A stretch of 23,895 bases of DNA from Bacillota bacterium (GCA_023436395.1 JAEZJJ010000095.1:1-23895), one strand, 5' to 3'. Shown: positions 7,488 through 16,157, counted from the first letter of the stretch. The notes: generated by a model not told the origin, from the letters alone. A program made the numbers and translations.

Positions 7488-8305
7488 CACTCGGATATCT
7501 TAAGGCAGATTCCCCTATTCACCGTTTAACAGGAGCTACTAAACTCATCTGTTTAATCTTCTGCTCCCTAACAGCTATGCTTACCTATGACACAAGAGTA
7601 TTAGCTGCATTACTCATTATGAGTTTAATTTGTTTCAAAATATCTAGAATTAAATTTAAGGATGTAGCTTTTGTAGTTTATTTTATATTAGCCTTCCTTT
7701 TAATCAATAATATTGCTATTTTTATTTTTTCACCTCAAGAAGGATGTAAAATTTATGGTTCAACAACTGTATTATTTCAAATCGTTGGACCTTACAAAAT
7801 AACTTTAGAACAGTTATTTTATCAGTTGAATGTCACACTTAAATATTTCGCAGTGATTCCAATTGCCCTATTGTTTATTGTAGCTACAGATCCAAGTGAG
7901 TTTGCAGCTTCTTTAAATCGTATTGGTGTAAGTTATAAGCTATCTTATGCAGTAGCAATTGCCTTAAGATATATTCCAGACATTCAAAGAGATTATGTGG
8001 AAATTGCCTTTGCACAGCAAGCAAGAGGTATTGATTTATCTCGCAAAGAAAAACTTGTAAAACGTATCAAAAATATGAGTAGTATTTTAATCCCTCTTAT
8101 TTTTAGTAGTTTAGAACGTATTGAAACCATAAGTTGTGCCATGGAACTTCGTTCATTTGGCGCTCAGAAAAAACGTACTTGGTACAGCAGCAGACCTTTT
8201 GCTAGAAGAGATTTTGTAGCAATACTAATGGTGTTTGCATTCTTTGCTTTTTCTATGTGGATGACACTTAGAAATGGAAGTCGTTTCTACAATCCTTTTA
8301 TGTAA
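7475..8305 (+). CDS. ECF transporter T component (transmembrane energy-coupling subunit)
   Basis: A 276-aa membrane protein of the EcfT/CbiQ family that links the S subunit to the ATPases. Hydrophobic segments occur at the N-terminal half (LICLIFCSLTAML, VAFVVYFILAFLLINN, FAVIPIALLFIVA) and at the C-terminus. The cytoplasmic coupling region shows the first ARG motif (QQARGIDLS, ~188-196) and a second, variant one (MELRSFG in place of xARGF) that should contact the ABC groove. The ATG has AAGGAG upstream and overlaps the ATPase gene by 13 nt. It is the last gene of the riboswitch operon and is followed by a hairpin terminator. Confidence 0.93.
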   Translation: MPNVTLGYLKADSPIHRLTGATKLICLIFCSLTAMLTYDTRVLAALLIMSLICFKISRIKFKDVAFVVYFILAFLLINNIAIFIFSPQEGCKIYGSTTVLFQIVGPYKITLEQLFYQLNVTLKYFAVIPIALLFIVATDPSEFAASLNRIGVSYKLSYAVAIALRYIPDIQRDYVEIAFAQQARGIDLSRKEKLVKRIKNMSSILIPLIFSSLERIETISCAMELRSFGAQKKRTWYSSRPFARRDFVAILMVFAFFAFSMWMTLRNGSRFYNPFM

Positions 8306-8328
8306 TATCATTAATAAAAGGTTATATT

Positions 8329-8380
8329 AAAAGGCTTATGAGCTATATGTGAATTTCACATTAGTTCTATAAGCCTTTTT
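8329..8380 (+). terminator. bidirectional terminator between the ECF operon and the SNF2 gene
   Basis: AAAAGGCTTAT (8329-8339) and ATAAGCCTTTTT (8369-8380) bracket an inner dyad (TGTGAA/TTCACA). It gives a U-run in the plus direction and a shorter TTTT in the minus direction, fitting two convergent genes. Confidence 0.82.
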
Positions 8381-8519
8381 GTAAATTAGTTTACTCTTAG
8401 ATTTGCCTTATTCTTATCCACATTTTCTCTTAACTTACTAAAACTTTTCCCCACTTTTTCAAGTTTTCCACTGGATAACTTTTAGTTAATAATGAAACAG
8501 GATGCTTTTCTTACATATT

Positions 8520-11500
8520 TTACTCACTAAATAACAGTTTTATCTCTTCTTCCGACATCTTACTAATGAATGCTTCCCCTTCTTGGAGTACACTTTCAGT
8601 TAACCCAATCTTCTTATCTTGTAATTCTTTAATCTTTTCTTCTATCGAATTCTTAGTGATCATTTGGAACACCTGTACTTTATTCTTCTGTCCAATGCGA
8701 TAAGCCCTATCTGTGGCTTGATTTTGACTAGATAAATTCCACCACGGATCATAGTGAATCACCACATCTGCTCCTGTAAGATTAAGACCTGTCCCCCCTG
8801 CTTTAAGAGAGATTAAAAATACTGGAATATCTGAAGTATTAAATTCACCAACTAATCTCATTCGTTCTTCTGCTTTAGTAGAACCAGTCAGCATAAAGTG
8901 TTCTATCCCTTCTCTATATAGACGATTACTTAAAATGTCTAGCATTGTAGTAAACTGAGAGAATAAAAGTATCTTATGACCTGCTTCTATACTGTCCTTA
9001 ACAATTTCTATGCATTGTTCTAGTTTACCACTCGTATCTGTATAATTTTCTAAATACATTGATGGATGACAGCAAAGTTGACGTAGTCTTGTTAGGAGGG
9101 CAAGCATCTTAATATGACTAGCTCCTACACCTCTAGCCTTAAGTTCTTCTTCCATTTCTTGCTTCGCTAAAGCTAAATGAGCGGTATAAAGCTTTTGTTG
9201 CTCTTCTTCCATAGTATTATAGATAACCGTTTCTGTTTTATCTGGTAATTCCTTTAATACATCTCTTTTAAGCCTTCGCATGATAAAAGGTGCGATAAGC
9301 TTTTTAAGTCTAGCTGTTGCTACCTCATCTTGATTTTTCACGATAGGCATTTCGTAATGTGTTCTAAACTTGCCATAGGTAAAAAGATAATCTGGCATAA
9401 TAAAGTCAAAAATACTCCAAAGCTCTGCCAAAGAATTCTCTATAGGTGTTCCTGTTAAAGCAAAATTCACCTCACCTTTTAGTAGCTTCAAAGCCTTTGC
9501 ACTAAGGGTATTAGCGTTTTTAATATATTGGGCTTCATCAGCAATGCAATATTTAAACGTCATCTTTTCATAATAATCAATGTCCCTCTTCAAAAGTTCA
9601 TAGGAGGTAATCATCACATCATATCCTTGCTCTTCTTCTAACTGCTCCTTTCTTTCAAGAACCGTCCCCATAATGACCTTCACTTTTAAAGATGGAGCAA
9701 AGCGAGTTAATTCAGTTTGCCAGTTCAACACTAAAGAAGTAGGACAAATCACTAAGGAAGGTTTTAATTCTTCACCTTTTTCTTTTTCAGCTAATATAAG
9801 CGCTATCATTTGAAGGGTTTTTCCAAGCCCCATATCATCGGCTAATATACCTCCAAAACCATAATCAGCCATGGTTCTAAGCCACCTATAACCCGTTTTT
9901 TGATAAGTCCTTAGGTTCGCTTTAAGGCTCTTAGGCACTTCATAGTCTGCATCTTCTATATTTTTAACATCTCTTATAATCTGCTTAAAATATTTATCCC
10001 TACTAATCTCAATGCCTTCACTTTGTTTTAATACTTGATCTAGATAAAGCACTCTATATTTAGGAAGGCTAGCCTCTCCTCCTTCTAAATCACTGGCATT
10101 CATTCCTAGCCCATCCACAATATTGGCTAAATCACCTATTGTCGTACCCCCTGCAATATCTAAGAAAGAACCGTCCCTTAGTCTATAGTATTTATTTTTC
10201 ATCTTATAAGCATTTAAAATGGCTGTTATTTCATCTAATGGCATATTAATGTCTTTTATTTCTACCTTTAGCATATTATTTTCGATTCTAAGCCCAATAC
10301 TTCCTACTGGTGTTTTTACAAGATTGATATTCCGTAGTCTATCCGTTACATGAACTTCTCCCATTTCCATAAGTTCATTGACACCTGTTTTTATAAAAGC
10401 ATAGATATCTTCTTCATCACTTAGATGCAAACTTCCATTCTTAGTTCTAAAATTATAGTGCTTCAAAATATTATTGACTCTATATTCATTGGGTGTATCT
10501 CTAGCAATTGCCTCTAATTGTCTTGTTTGAGACTCATCTAGCTTCTTATATGGATTAAAAACAAATCCTCTATACTCAAACTGAACATCTCCAATAATGC
10601 CCCCTTCTCCATCCAAGTCTAGAAAGGTCTTGACATGAACATGCTCAGGTGTAATGTTGGTTTTAATCTCTTCTTCCATTAATACAGGAACATGCTTTTC
10701 TATTTTAGATAAACTAGAAAGTATAAAACGTTTAATCAGCGTCTCACTAAAGTCTAGTTGCTTATTTCCATGAATATTTCTTGCTTCATACATGTATTTG
10801 AGCAATGGAAAAACATCATTTCCAAAGCTTTTATCTAACCGCAATAATTTATCCTTGAGCAAGAGGTATTTATATCTAGAAAAAGCTATAGGTTCATACT
10901 CTACTAAAGATGTACTCAGCTCATAGTAATCTTCCTCACCTTCAATTTTGAATTCAAATTTAGGATTCCCTTCCTCAAAACAAACTGTTCTAATTTCCTT
11001 ACCTATTTCAATATCTACTGGCTTTCCTTTAAATAGATCAAAAAATTCATCAAAGGCTTTTGGCCCCAGAGGTAGTGTTTTACGGTCTGCTTTAGTAAAT
11101 CCTCTATACATCCCTACCTGTCTTAGAATATCTAGATATTCTTGGGTTTTATCTACAATAAACTGAACAATAGGTCTAGATGTTGCTTCAAATACACTTA
11201 AATCATGTATGAAATCCAAGTGCTTTCCATATACTACTCTGTTTCCCTGGAGCATATATTCTGCAAACTCATATAAGTCTTTAACCACATAAAACTTATT
11301 GACTCCTACGCTAAGAGCTAAAAAGAAGCTTCCTGCACCTTCATTAATGAGTTTAATCTGGGCAGTAACACGTTCATCTTCTCCCAGCTCTAAATCTTGT
11401 TCCCTAATAACTTGCTCTTCATAATAACTCAGTGCATTTTGTGAATAACGTTCGCCTCTAATACTTCTTCTAATCTCCGACATAACTTCATGATAGTACT

Positions 11501-11774
11501 TAAGGAGCATCGCTTCTACATGTTTACAAGCTCCCTCTTCTTGAAAACTTTGTAAACAGTTACATTCACTCCAAGCTACCTTTTCATTATAGAGTTCTAC
11601 TCTTGTCTGATAATCTCCTGTCTCTCCATGTACACAGGACATCATTTCTATATATTCTTCATCTTGTCTCAGATGGATTTTATCTACCTTCCCTTGTTTA
11701 AAATAGCTAAGGCCATCTTCATAGGCCTTATAACTACTTGCCTCATCTTTAATTGCTCTTAAGGTAATTTTCAT
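8520..11774 (-). CDS. SWIM zinc-finger SNF2-family helicase
   Basis: A 1084-aa double-stranded-DNA translocase of the bacterial SNF2 (RapA/HepA-related) group. A SWIM zinc finger lies near the N-terminus (Cys71, Cys73, Cys83, His85), followed by a long bacterial SNF2-associated region (~100-600). The ATPase core starts at ~640 with GGILADDMGLGKT (Walker A), then DEAQ (~746), LTGTPIENSLAELWSIFDF, and helicase C with FSQFTTMLDIL, SLKAGGTGLNLTGAD and ATDRAYRIGQ (~1020-1040). The DEAQ box and RAYRIGQ are SNF2 hallmarks. The binding site is a weak GGAG/AGGA upstream of the ATG. It is a single-gene unit, divergent from the MerR gene at 12009. Function is likely DNA or transcription-complex remodelling; the target is unknown. 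Confidence 0.95.
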   Translation of the reverse strand: MKITLRAIKDEASSYKAYEDGLSYFKQGKVDKIHLRQDEEYIEMMSCVHGETGDYQTRVELYNEKVAWSECNCLQSFQEEGACKHVEAMLLKYYHEVMSEIRRSIRGERYSQNALSYYEEQVIREQDLELGEDERVTAQIKLINEGAGSFFLALSVGVNKFYVVKDLYEFAEYMLQGNRVVYGKHLDFIHDLSVFEATSRPIVQFIVDKTQEYLDILRQVGMYRGFTKADRKTLPLGPKAFDEFFDLFKGKPVDIEIGKEIRTVCFEEGNPKFEFKIEGEEDYYELSTSLVEYEPIAFSRYKYLLLKDKLLRLDKSFGNDVFPLLKYMYEARNIHGNKQLDFSETLIKRFILSSLSKIEKHVPVLMEEEIKTNITPEHVHVKTFLDLDGEGGIIGDVQFEYRGFVFNPYKKLDESQTRQLEAIARDTPNEYRVNNILKHYNFRTKNGSLHLSDEEDIYAFIKTGVNELMEMGEVHVTDRLRNINLVKTPVGSIGLRIENNMLKVEIKDINMPLDEITAILNAYKMKNKYYRLRDGSFLDIAGGTTIGDLANIVDGLGMNASDLEGGEASLPKYRVLYLDQVLKQSEGIEISRDKYFKQIIRDVKNIEDADYEVPKSLKANLRTYQKTGYRWLRTMADYGFGGILADDMGLGKTLQMIALILAEKEKGEELKPSLVICPTSLVLNWQTELTRFAPSLKVKVIMGTVLERKEQLEEEQGYDVMITSYELLKRDIDYYEKMTFKYCIADEAQYIKNANTLSAKALKLLKGEVNFALTGTPIENSLAELWSIFDFIMPDYLFTYGKFRTHYEMPIVKNQDEVATARLKKLIAPFIMRRLKRDVLKELPDKTETVIYNTMEEEQQKLYTAHLALAKQEMEEELKARGVGASHIKMLALLTRLRQLCCHPSMYLENYTDTSGKLEQCIEIVKDSIEAGHKILLFSQFTTMLDILSNRLYREGIEHFMLTGSTKAEERMRLVGEFNTSDIPVFLISLKAGGTGLNLTGADVVIHYDPWWNLSSQNQATDRAYRIGQKNKVQVFQMITKNSIEEKIKELQDKKIGLTESVLQEGEAFISKMSEEEIKLLFSE

Positions 11775-11955
11775 TCCTACAAACTCCTTGCTTCTGACCT
11801 AAACTAAAATAATTTTTCTATAAATATCTAATGCTTTTATTATAACAGAGTATAGCCATCCATAGTCTTATAAATTAAGGATATTTTAAATTGATTATGA
11901 TATACTTAAGCCAATCTTTACTTAAATTTTAATAAAAAATCAAAAAATATCTTTA

Positions 11956-11986
11956 TTGACTTGAACACTGTGTCGTACTTTAAAAT
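11956..11986 (+). promoter_or_regulatory. MerR-type promoter with 19-bp spacer
   Basis: TTGACT (11956-11961), 19-bp spacer, TAAAAT (11981-11986), with the dyad ACACtGTGT (11965-11973) inside the spacer. An over-long spacer with a dyad between -35 and -10 is the hallmark of promoters that MerR proteins untwist. It drives the MerR gene starting at 12009, so autoregulation is likely. Confidence 0.65.
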
Positions 11987-12008
11987 CATTTACAGAGGAG
12001 GTGAGCAA

Positions 12009-12980
12009 ATGAAACTAATGACAGTAAGTGAAGTTTCAAAAACTTTTCATGTATCTACTCGGATGTTACGTTATTACGAAAAAATCAACTTAATATCCAG
12101 TAGCCGTAAAGGAGATTATGCCTATCGTATCTATGATGAAACCGCTATAAAGCGCCTACAGCAGATTATTATACTACGCAAATTACATATTCCCCTTAAA
12201 CAAATTGCAGTAATTCTAAGTGATATCCAAGGTATAGAAGCACATCAAATTCTACAAGAAAATATTAACTCACTTAACGAAGAAATTTACGCACTTCATA
12301 CCATTAGGAGTATTTTAAATGCCTTTATTACCCGCCTTGATGCTAATATTCAAAAAGGTATCCATCTTGATCTTCTTCAAGACACCGAACTCATTGAAAT
12401 TACCAATGCGCTTATCCTCCCTAAATGTAATCTAAAGGAGGACTATTCAATGAATGAATTAAATAATGCAAGTACACAGATTGAAAGTAAAATGGATATT
12501 AGGATAGTATATCTTCCACCTGCAACAGTTGCATCTAGTCACTATATGGGTGCAAACCCAGAAGATGTTGCTGGAGATAGGTTAGGTGATTTTATTAAGA
12601 ACATAAACTTACCATCCCTTAAACCCGACTTTAGAGTTTATGGTTTTAACAACCCATCTCCTCAAGAGGGACAAGAAGACTATGGATATGAATTTTGGGT
12701 AACTATACCCGAAGATCTAGAAGTACCTATGCCACTTACAAAGAAGCAATTCACTGGGGGATTGTATGCGGCTCATTGTATCAAAATGGGGGATTTTCAT
12801 GAGTGGGTGCCTTTATATGAACAAATTAAAAACAGTACAGAATATGAGATAGAGTGGCGTGAATCTTATGGTATGGGTGGTTCTCTGGAAGAACAGCTAG
12901 ATGTCTATTCCTTGTACACGGAAGCAAAATCTGAATTTACACAACTGGACTTACTTATTCCAATCAAAAGAAAATCATAA
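12009..12980 (+). CDS. MerR-family regulator with GyrI-like effector-binding domain
   Basis: A 323-aa regulator. Residues 1-70 are a MerR winged helix-turn-helix (TVSEVSKTFHVSTRMLRYYE, then YRIYDETAIKRLQQI), followed by a dimerisation coiled coil (~80-115). After a linker the C-terminal ~155 residues, starting at IRIVYLPPATVASSHY, look like the GyrI-like/AraC-type effector-binding fold (SOUL-like), which binds small, often cationic, hydrophobic ligands as in BmrR. The ATG at 12009 has a very strong GAGGAGGTGA site; an upstream in-frame TTG at 11961 lies inside the promoter and is rejected. No pump or enzyme gene is next to it, so the regulated target is not visible. Ligand unknown. Confidence 0.9.
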   Translation: MKLMTVSEVSKTFHVSTRMLRYYEKINLISSSRKGDYAYRIYDETAIKRLQQIIILRKLHIPLKQIAVILSDIQGIEAHQILQENINSLNEEIYALHTIRSILNAFITRLDANIQKGIHLDLLQDTELIEITNALILPKCNLKEDYSMNELNNASTQIESKMDIRIVYLPPATVASSHYMGANPEDVAGDRLGDFIKNINLPSLKPDFRVYGFNNPSPQEGQEDYGYEFWVTIPEDLEVPMPLTKKQFTGGLYAAHCIKMGDFHEWVPLYEQIKNSTEYEIEWRESYGMGGSLEEQLDVYSLYTEAKSEFTQLDLLIPIKRKS

Positions 12981-13091
12981 AAGGTTTTAGCTTCATAAAT
13001 TTGATATACTTAATGAATCTCATAAGGAAGGTCAACTTACTTGTTTTCTTTAAATTAATAGGTATTTTTTAAGTTATTTTCTCTAGGAATA

Positions 13092-13199
13092 AAAAAGACA
13101 TATGAAATCAGCTTTAGTGATGTGACTCTAATAAGTTAGACCTAAAAATCTAACTTATTAGAGTCACATCATAGTACAGCTATCTCCATATGTCTTTTT
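13092..13199. repeat. 108-bp imperfect palindrome between convergent merR genes
   Basis: A perfect 22-bp inner stem (13119-13140 with 13149-13170, 8-nt loop) is enclosed by a perfect 13-bp outer pair, AAAAAGACATATG (13092-13104) and CATATGTCTTTTT (13187-13199). The intervening arms also pair imperfectly (ATCAGCT versus AGCTAT). The run of T at both ends and the convergent genes make a bidirectional terminator possible, but the arms are much longer than a terminator needs. A small non-autonomous palindromic or MITE-like repeat is the alternative. Confidence 0.85.
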
Positions 13200-13236
13200 A
13201 TTAACTCTATAAATATTAATCCTCTAAAACTCTATA

Positions 13237-14001
13237 TTATTTTTCATAATAGGCAGCAATAGCTTTATACAGAAATTCCGTAGCACCTACTGCAATTTTA
13301 TCATAATAAGCTGTAAATCTAGGATCATCCAAATATCCTTTAGCTAGTGCAATATGTGCTTCTTCTGAATAAGTTCCTTCTGGCCAATAGTAGCAGATCC
13401 ACTGTTTATGGAGTTCACACGCTCTTTTAGCCTCTTTCCCTTTTACATCTCCCGTTTGAAAGGCAACTTTAATAGCTTCATTTACTAGTCTCGTTAAATC
13501 TTCTATGCTATCATATTCCTCTTTAGTCATACGTTCTAGTTTTGTGTTGGCTGCATCTATCACTGTGTCACCAAATCTTGCTCTTATTTCTTTCCCATAT
13601 TTCTTTTCATTTTCTTCTATAAGTTCTTTTTTGAATCCTTCAAATTTTTGCTTATCTGTCATTGTTATTTCCCCTTTCATAGCACTCATTGTTTGAGTAA
13701 CATTATTAATGAGTTTCTCAATTTGTTCACGTTTTTCTAGGAGGGCACTTAAGTGCTGATTTAAAGCTTTTTGCCTATCAAAATCAGGAGCAGTCATAAT
13801 GCTTTTAATCGTTTCTAAGTCTAATCCTAGCTCCTTAAAAAATAGTATTTGCTGCAAATTATCAACTTCTTTATGCCCATAAATACGATAACCTGACTCA
13901 TTGACTCTTGCCGGCATTAAAAGTCCTATCTCATGATAGTATCGTAGTGTCCTCGTACTTACATTGGCAATTTGCGATAATTTATTAATGGTATACTCCA
14001 T
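13237..14001 (-). CDS. MerR-family regulator with TipAS-type antibiotic-recognition domain
   Basis: A 254-aa regulator. MerR DNA-binding domain at 1-70 (YTINKLSQIANVSTRTLRYYHEIGLL, SGYRIYGHKEVDNLQQI), a coiled coil to ~110, then a ~140-aa helical TipAS-like domain ending in HKQWICYYWPEGTYSEEAH and GYLDDPRFTAYYDKIAVGATEFLYKAI, a family feature. TipAS domains sense thiopeptides and other cyclic toxic compounds. The start is the ATG at 14001, eight nt after AGGAG. An ATG at 14025 lies inside the predicted -10 and is rejected. The gene begins 66 nt after the DUF6179-like gene with no terminator between, so read-through is possible in addition to its own 19-bp-spacer promoter. Confidence 0.9.
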   Translation of the reverse strand: MEYTINKLSQIANVSTRTLRYYHEIGLLMPARVNESGYRIYGHKEVDNLQQILFFKELGLDLETIKSIMTAPDFDRQKALNQHLSALLEKREQIEKLINNVTQTMSAMKGEITMTDKQKFEGFKKELIEENEKKYGKEIRARFGDTVIDAANTKLERMTKEEYDSIEDLTRLVNEAIKVAFQTGDVKGKEAKRACELHKQWICYYWPEGTYSEEAHIALAKGYLDDPRFTAYYDKIAVGATEFLYKAIAAYYEK

Positions 14002-14020
14002 GATTTCATCTCCTAAGTCA

Positions 14021-14051
14021 AACATAAACTATTCCGCTACGTTAAGGTCAA
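14021..14051 (-). promoter_or_regulatory. MerR-type promoter with 19-bp spacer for the TipAS-like regulator
   Basis: Minus strand: TTGACC (14051-14046), exactly 19 bp, then TATGTT (14026-14021). The -35 begins only 17 nt after the stop codon of the upstream gene. The unusual spacing supports activation or autoregulation by the MerR protein encoded downstream. Confidence 0.6.
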
Positions 14052-14067
14052 TACTTTTTTATTTATT

Positions 14068-15465
14068 TTATATTAGTTGTTTTAGATAAACTAGAAGCCA
14101 ACTTTGCCACGTTTCTTCTTCACCTGTTTGTTGCTCTTTTGTTTCTAGTTGAGTGAGTAGTAAATTTACTTTTTCTATTAAATTTTCTAATGTAATAGGT
14201 GTATTTAAGGTGTTTTCCTGAATACCCAGTTCATAATTAATGAGTAAATTAATTTCCTCTAAAGTTAAGGTATTAAAAAAAGTTAGATACTCTTTTGTAA
14301 ATAAACAGTCAGCTTTCAGTACATCTACTAAGTCATACATACTGTGTATCAAGTTTTTGATTAACTTCACTTTATCCCCTATCGTAGAACATTCACGAAT
14401 TTCATCTGTTAGTTCCTTAAAATCACTGTTTGTCATTCTCTCTCCATCTATATAATAGGTTACTACTTTCTTTGATTGATGAGCAATGAAAACATACTGA
14501 GGTTGTTTAAGTTCTAGTTTATATTTAAGTTCAACAGCTATCTTAGTGATTGCTAGATTAATATAGCTGATTAAAGAATATTCTTCTATATCCAATAGTT
14601 TATAAAGTTTTACAGCTGCTTCTTTTAGGTGTTCTGTTAATTCCTCTATAGTATATCTCTCTAATATTAATTGTAATGTTTCCACTTCCTCCTTGCTTAG
14701 GAGAAGTTTTCCCTCCTCATTACCTAATAAAATATTTCCCAGGGAATTTATGAGCACACAATCAAAAATATTAAATAACAGGTGTTCATACTGCTCATCA
14801 TAGCTATACAATAAAACTTCAATCTCCTCATTATCAAAGCAACTACAAAATATATTTTCTAGATATAAATAGCCTAAATATTTTTCTAGATACTCGATTC
14901 CATCCGCTATAATCTCTTGCCTTTCTGCATAACTCAAAAAGTAATCTATTGAGCCAGGAGTATCTTGTGCCATAAACTCTTTATCATATGTTACAAAAAA
15001 TAACCCTAGTCCTTTATCTACTGTATCATTATAAGCATAGTTAGCTGTTACAATCTTTGTTTGCTGCACACGGTCTAATAAAAGTTTTGCCCTTTCTACT
15101 TTTTTGTGAATTAAAGCTTTGCCTTCTATAAATAAAGACCCTAGTCCTTTTTCTTTAATACATGCCCCACTATGTTGTATCTCTTCTAATTCCTTGAAAT
15201 AGATACTTAAAGTATAATAAATGGATTCCATTAAGGCTTCAGCTACTTCAACCTTTATAGAGCTACTACTCTCTTTATTAAAAGCTTTAACCTGCTTTTC
15301 AAGGAGCTCTAAAAGTTGTTGCTGTATACTTTCAAATTCAGCATTACTAAGCATCTGCCTATTTACCATTGCTGTAATCAGTTCTTCAAAAAAATGTCTT
15401 GGATTAAGTTCACTTTTATATATAACACTAGGTGAAAGGCTATGATTCTCTTCTCTAATATTCAT
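14068..15465 (-). CDS. DUF6179-like protein of unknown function
   Basis: A 465-aa acidic, predicted all-helical, soluble protein with no signal peptide, membrane segment or catalytic motif I can see. From memory it fits the clostridial DUF6179 family, found next to DUF6323; this pairing is recalled, not checked. Leu/Glu-rich helices dominate (for example FESIQQQLLELLEKQVKAF, TLQLILERYTIEELTEHLKE). Translation most likely starts at the ATG at 15465, 6 nt after GGGGAGG; a second ATG at 15471 abuts that site. It overlaps the end of the upstream 160-aa gene by 11 nt, and its binding site lies in the upstream gene's last codons, so the two are translationally coupled. Confidence 0.75.
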   Translation of the reverse strand: MNIREENHSLSPSVIYKSELNPRHFFEELITAMVNRQMLSNAEFESIQQQLLELLEKQVKAFNKESSSSIKVEVAEALMESIYYTLSIYFKELEEIQHSGACIKEKGLGSLFIEGKALIHKKVERAKLLLDRVQQTKIVTANYAYNDTVDKGLGLFFVTYDKEFMAQDTPGSIDYFLSYAERQEIIADGIEYLEKYLGYLYLENIFCSCFDNEEIEVLLYSYDEQYEHLLFNIFDCVLINSLGNILLGNEEGKLLLSKEEVETLQLILERYTIEELTEHLKEAAVKLYKLLDIEEYSLISYINLAITKIAVELKYKLELKQPQYVFIAHQSKKVVTYYIDGERMTNSDFKELTDEIRECSTIGDKVKLIKNLIHSMYDLVDVLKADCLFTKEYLTFFNTLTLEEINLLINYELGIQENTLNTPITLENLIEKVNLLLTQLETKEQQTGEEETWQSWLLVYLKQLI

Positions 15466-15937
15466 AATCATCCTCCCCTATATCTGCTTCCTCTACTTTA
15501 TCAAAATCCCATATGCCAAATTTAACATTATGAGATATTCTTTCTAATTCTCTATTTTGCAAAAGATCAATAGAACCATAGCAACGCTTATCAAATAGCT
15601 CCCTCATTAATTGAATAAGTTCATCATCTGAAATCTCATCTAAAGTTTCATTTTTATAATAATAAAAAGTCTCTATAAGATCATCAAGTACCTCAAAATA
15701 ATTATCCTTAGTAATATATGGAGAGTCATAAAATCCTAGTATAAGCTTGCTAATAATCTGTCCGCTAAATTCAATACGGCTATTCTTTTTTAAGACCTCA
15801 TTTTTAGTAGCAATTAGCATCTGTGCCTCTTTTTCACTTAGTAAAAGATGATATTCTGCAGTCTTATCATTGCATGCTACAATCTGGCTGTATTGTTCTC
15901 CCATCAATGTAGATAACTTAACTATAGACTTATCCAT
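15455..15937 (-). CDS. DUF6323-like protein of unknown function
   Basis: A 160-aa acidic cytosolic protein, first gene of a two-gene unit. The pattern HLLLSEKEAQMLIATKNEVLKKNSRIEFSG near residues 29-58 and an acidic C-terminus (EEADIGEDDYEY) are the clearest features. I recall such proteins as DUF6323, paired with DUF6179 in Clostridia; no function is known to me. The start has AAGGAG upstream. A near-consensus sigma-A promoter gives a leader of about 80 nt. Conserved pairing and coupling suggest the two products form a complex, which is an inference. Confidence 0.75.
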   Translation of the reverse strand: MDKSIVKLSTLMGEQYSQIVACNDKTAEYHLLLSEKEAQMLIATKNEVLKKNSRIEFSGQIISKLILGFYDSPYITKDNYFEVLDDLIETFYYYKNETLDEISDDELIQLMRELFDKRCYGSIDLLQNRELERISHNVKFGIWDFDKVEEADIGEDDYEY

Positions 15938-15967
15938 TATTTTTTTCTCCTTTTTTGTTTTTTGCTA

Positions 15968-15996
15968 TTGACTTTTGTTTTGTTTTATGCTACTAT
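15968..15996 (+). promoter_or_regulatory. opposing plus-strand promoter
   Basis: TTGACT (15968-15973), 17-bp spacer, TACTAT (15991-15996) with an extended -10 TGC just before it. The start would be near 16003, within the leader of the minus-strand operon. No plus-strand gene lies downstream, only the hairpin at 16105-16147. Confidence 0.5.
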
Positions 15997-16002
15997 AAAA
16001 AT

Positions 16003-16147
16003 ATCGTTTTAATATTTTATTGGTTTATTATAACGCTAACTAATTTTATAGTCAATTAATTCTTTATAACAAATAAAGGATGTTTATATTTATTCTAGCT
16101 CATCAAGAAGTCGTCACACTTAAAAATTAGTGTTTGGCTTCTTTTTA
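16003..16147 (+). ncRNA. candidate ~145-nt small RNA opposing the DUF6323-like operon promoter
   Basis: The promoter at 15968-15996 and an intrinsic terminator at 16105-16147 bracket ~145 nt without a convincing gene. The hairpin (AAGAAGTCG with TGGCTTCTT, then ACACT/AGTGT, then TTTTTATT) uses two G-U pairs that work only in the plus-strand RNA, which indicates the direction. Transcription would run through the minus promoter at 16027-16055 and overlap the first ~18 nt of the minus leader, so it could act by interference or antisense pairing. No known RNA family is recognised. Confidence 0.45.
16027..16055 (-). promoter_or_regulatory. sigma-A promoter of the DUF6323/DUF6179-like operon
   Basis: Minus strand: TTGACT (16055-16050), 17-bp spacer, TATAAT (16032-16027). 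Start site near 16020, about 83 nt before the ATG at 15937. Confidence 0.75.
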
Positions 16148-16157
16148 TTATATACAA

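Noticed and set aside
8414..8480. Further DnaA-box-like TTATCCACA (8414-8422) and an inverted partial copy near 8471
   Set aside because: Only one full match and a 7/9 partial; not enough for a separate cluster.
12981..13090. Possible small gene before the 108-bp palindrome
   Set aside because: AAGGAAGG at about 13025 is not followed by a usable frame; the stretch is AT-rich with stops in all frames.
16080..16130. 16-codon frame (MFIFILAHQEVVTLKN) inside the candidate small RNA
   Set aside because: The AAAGG abuts the ATG with no spacing and the frame runs into the terminator hairpin; no similarity to a type I toxin family that I know.
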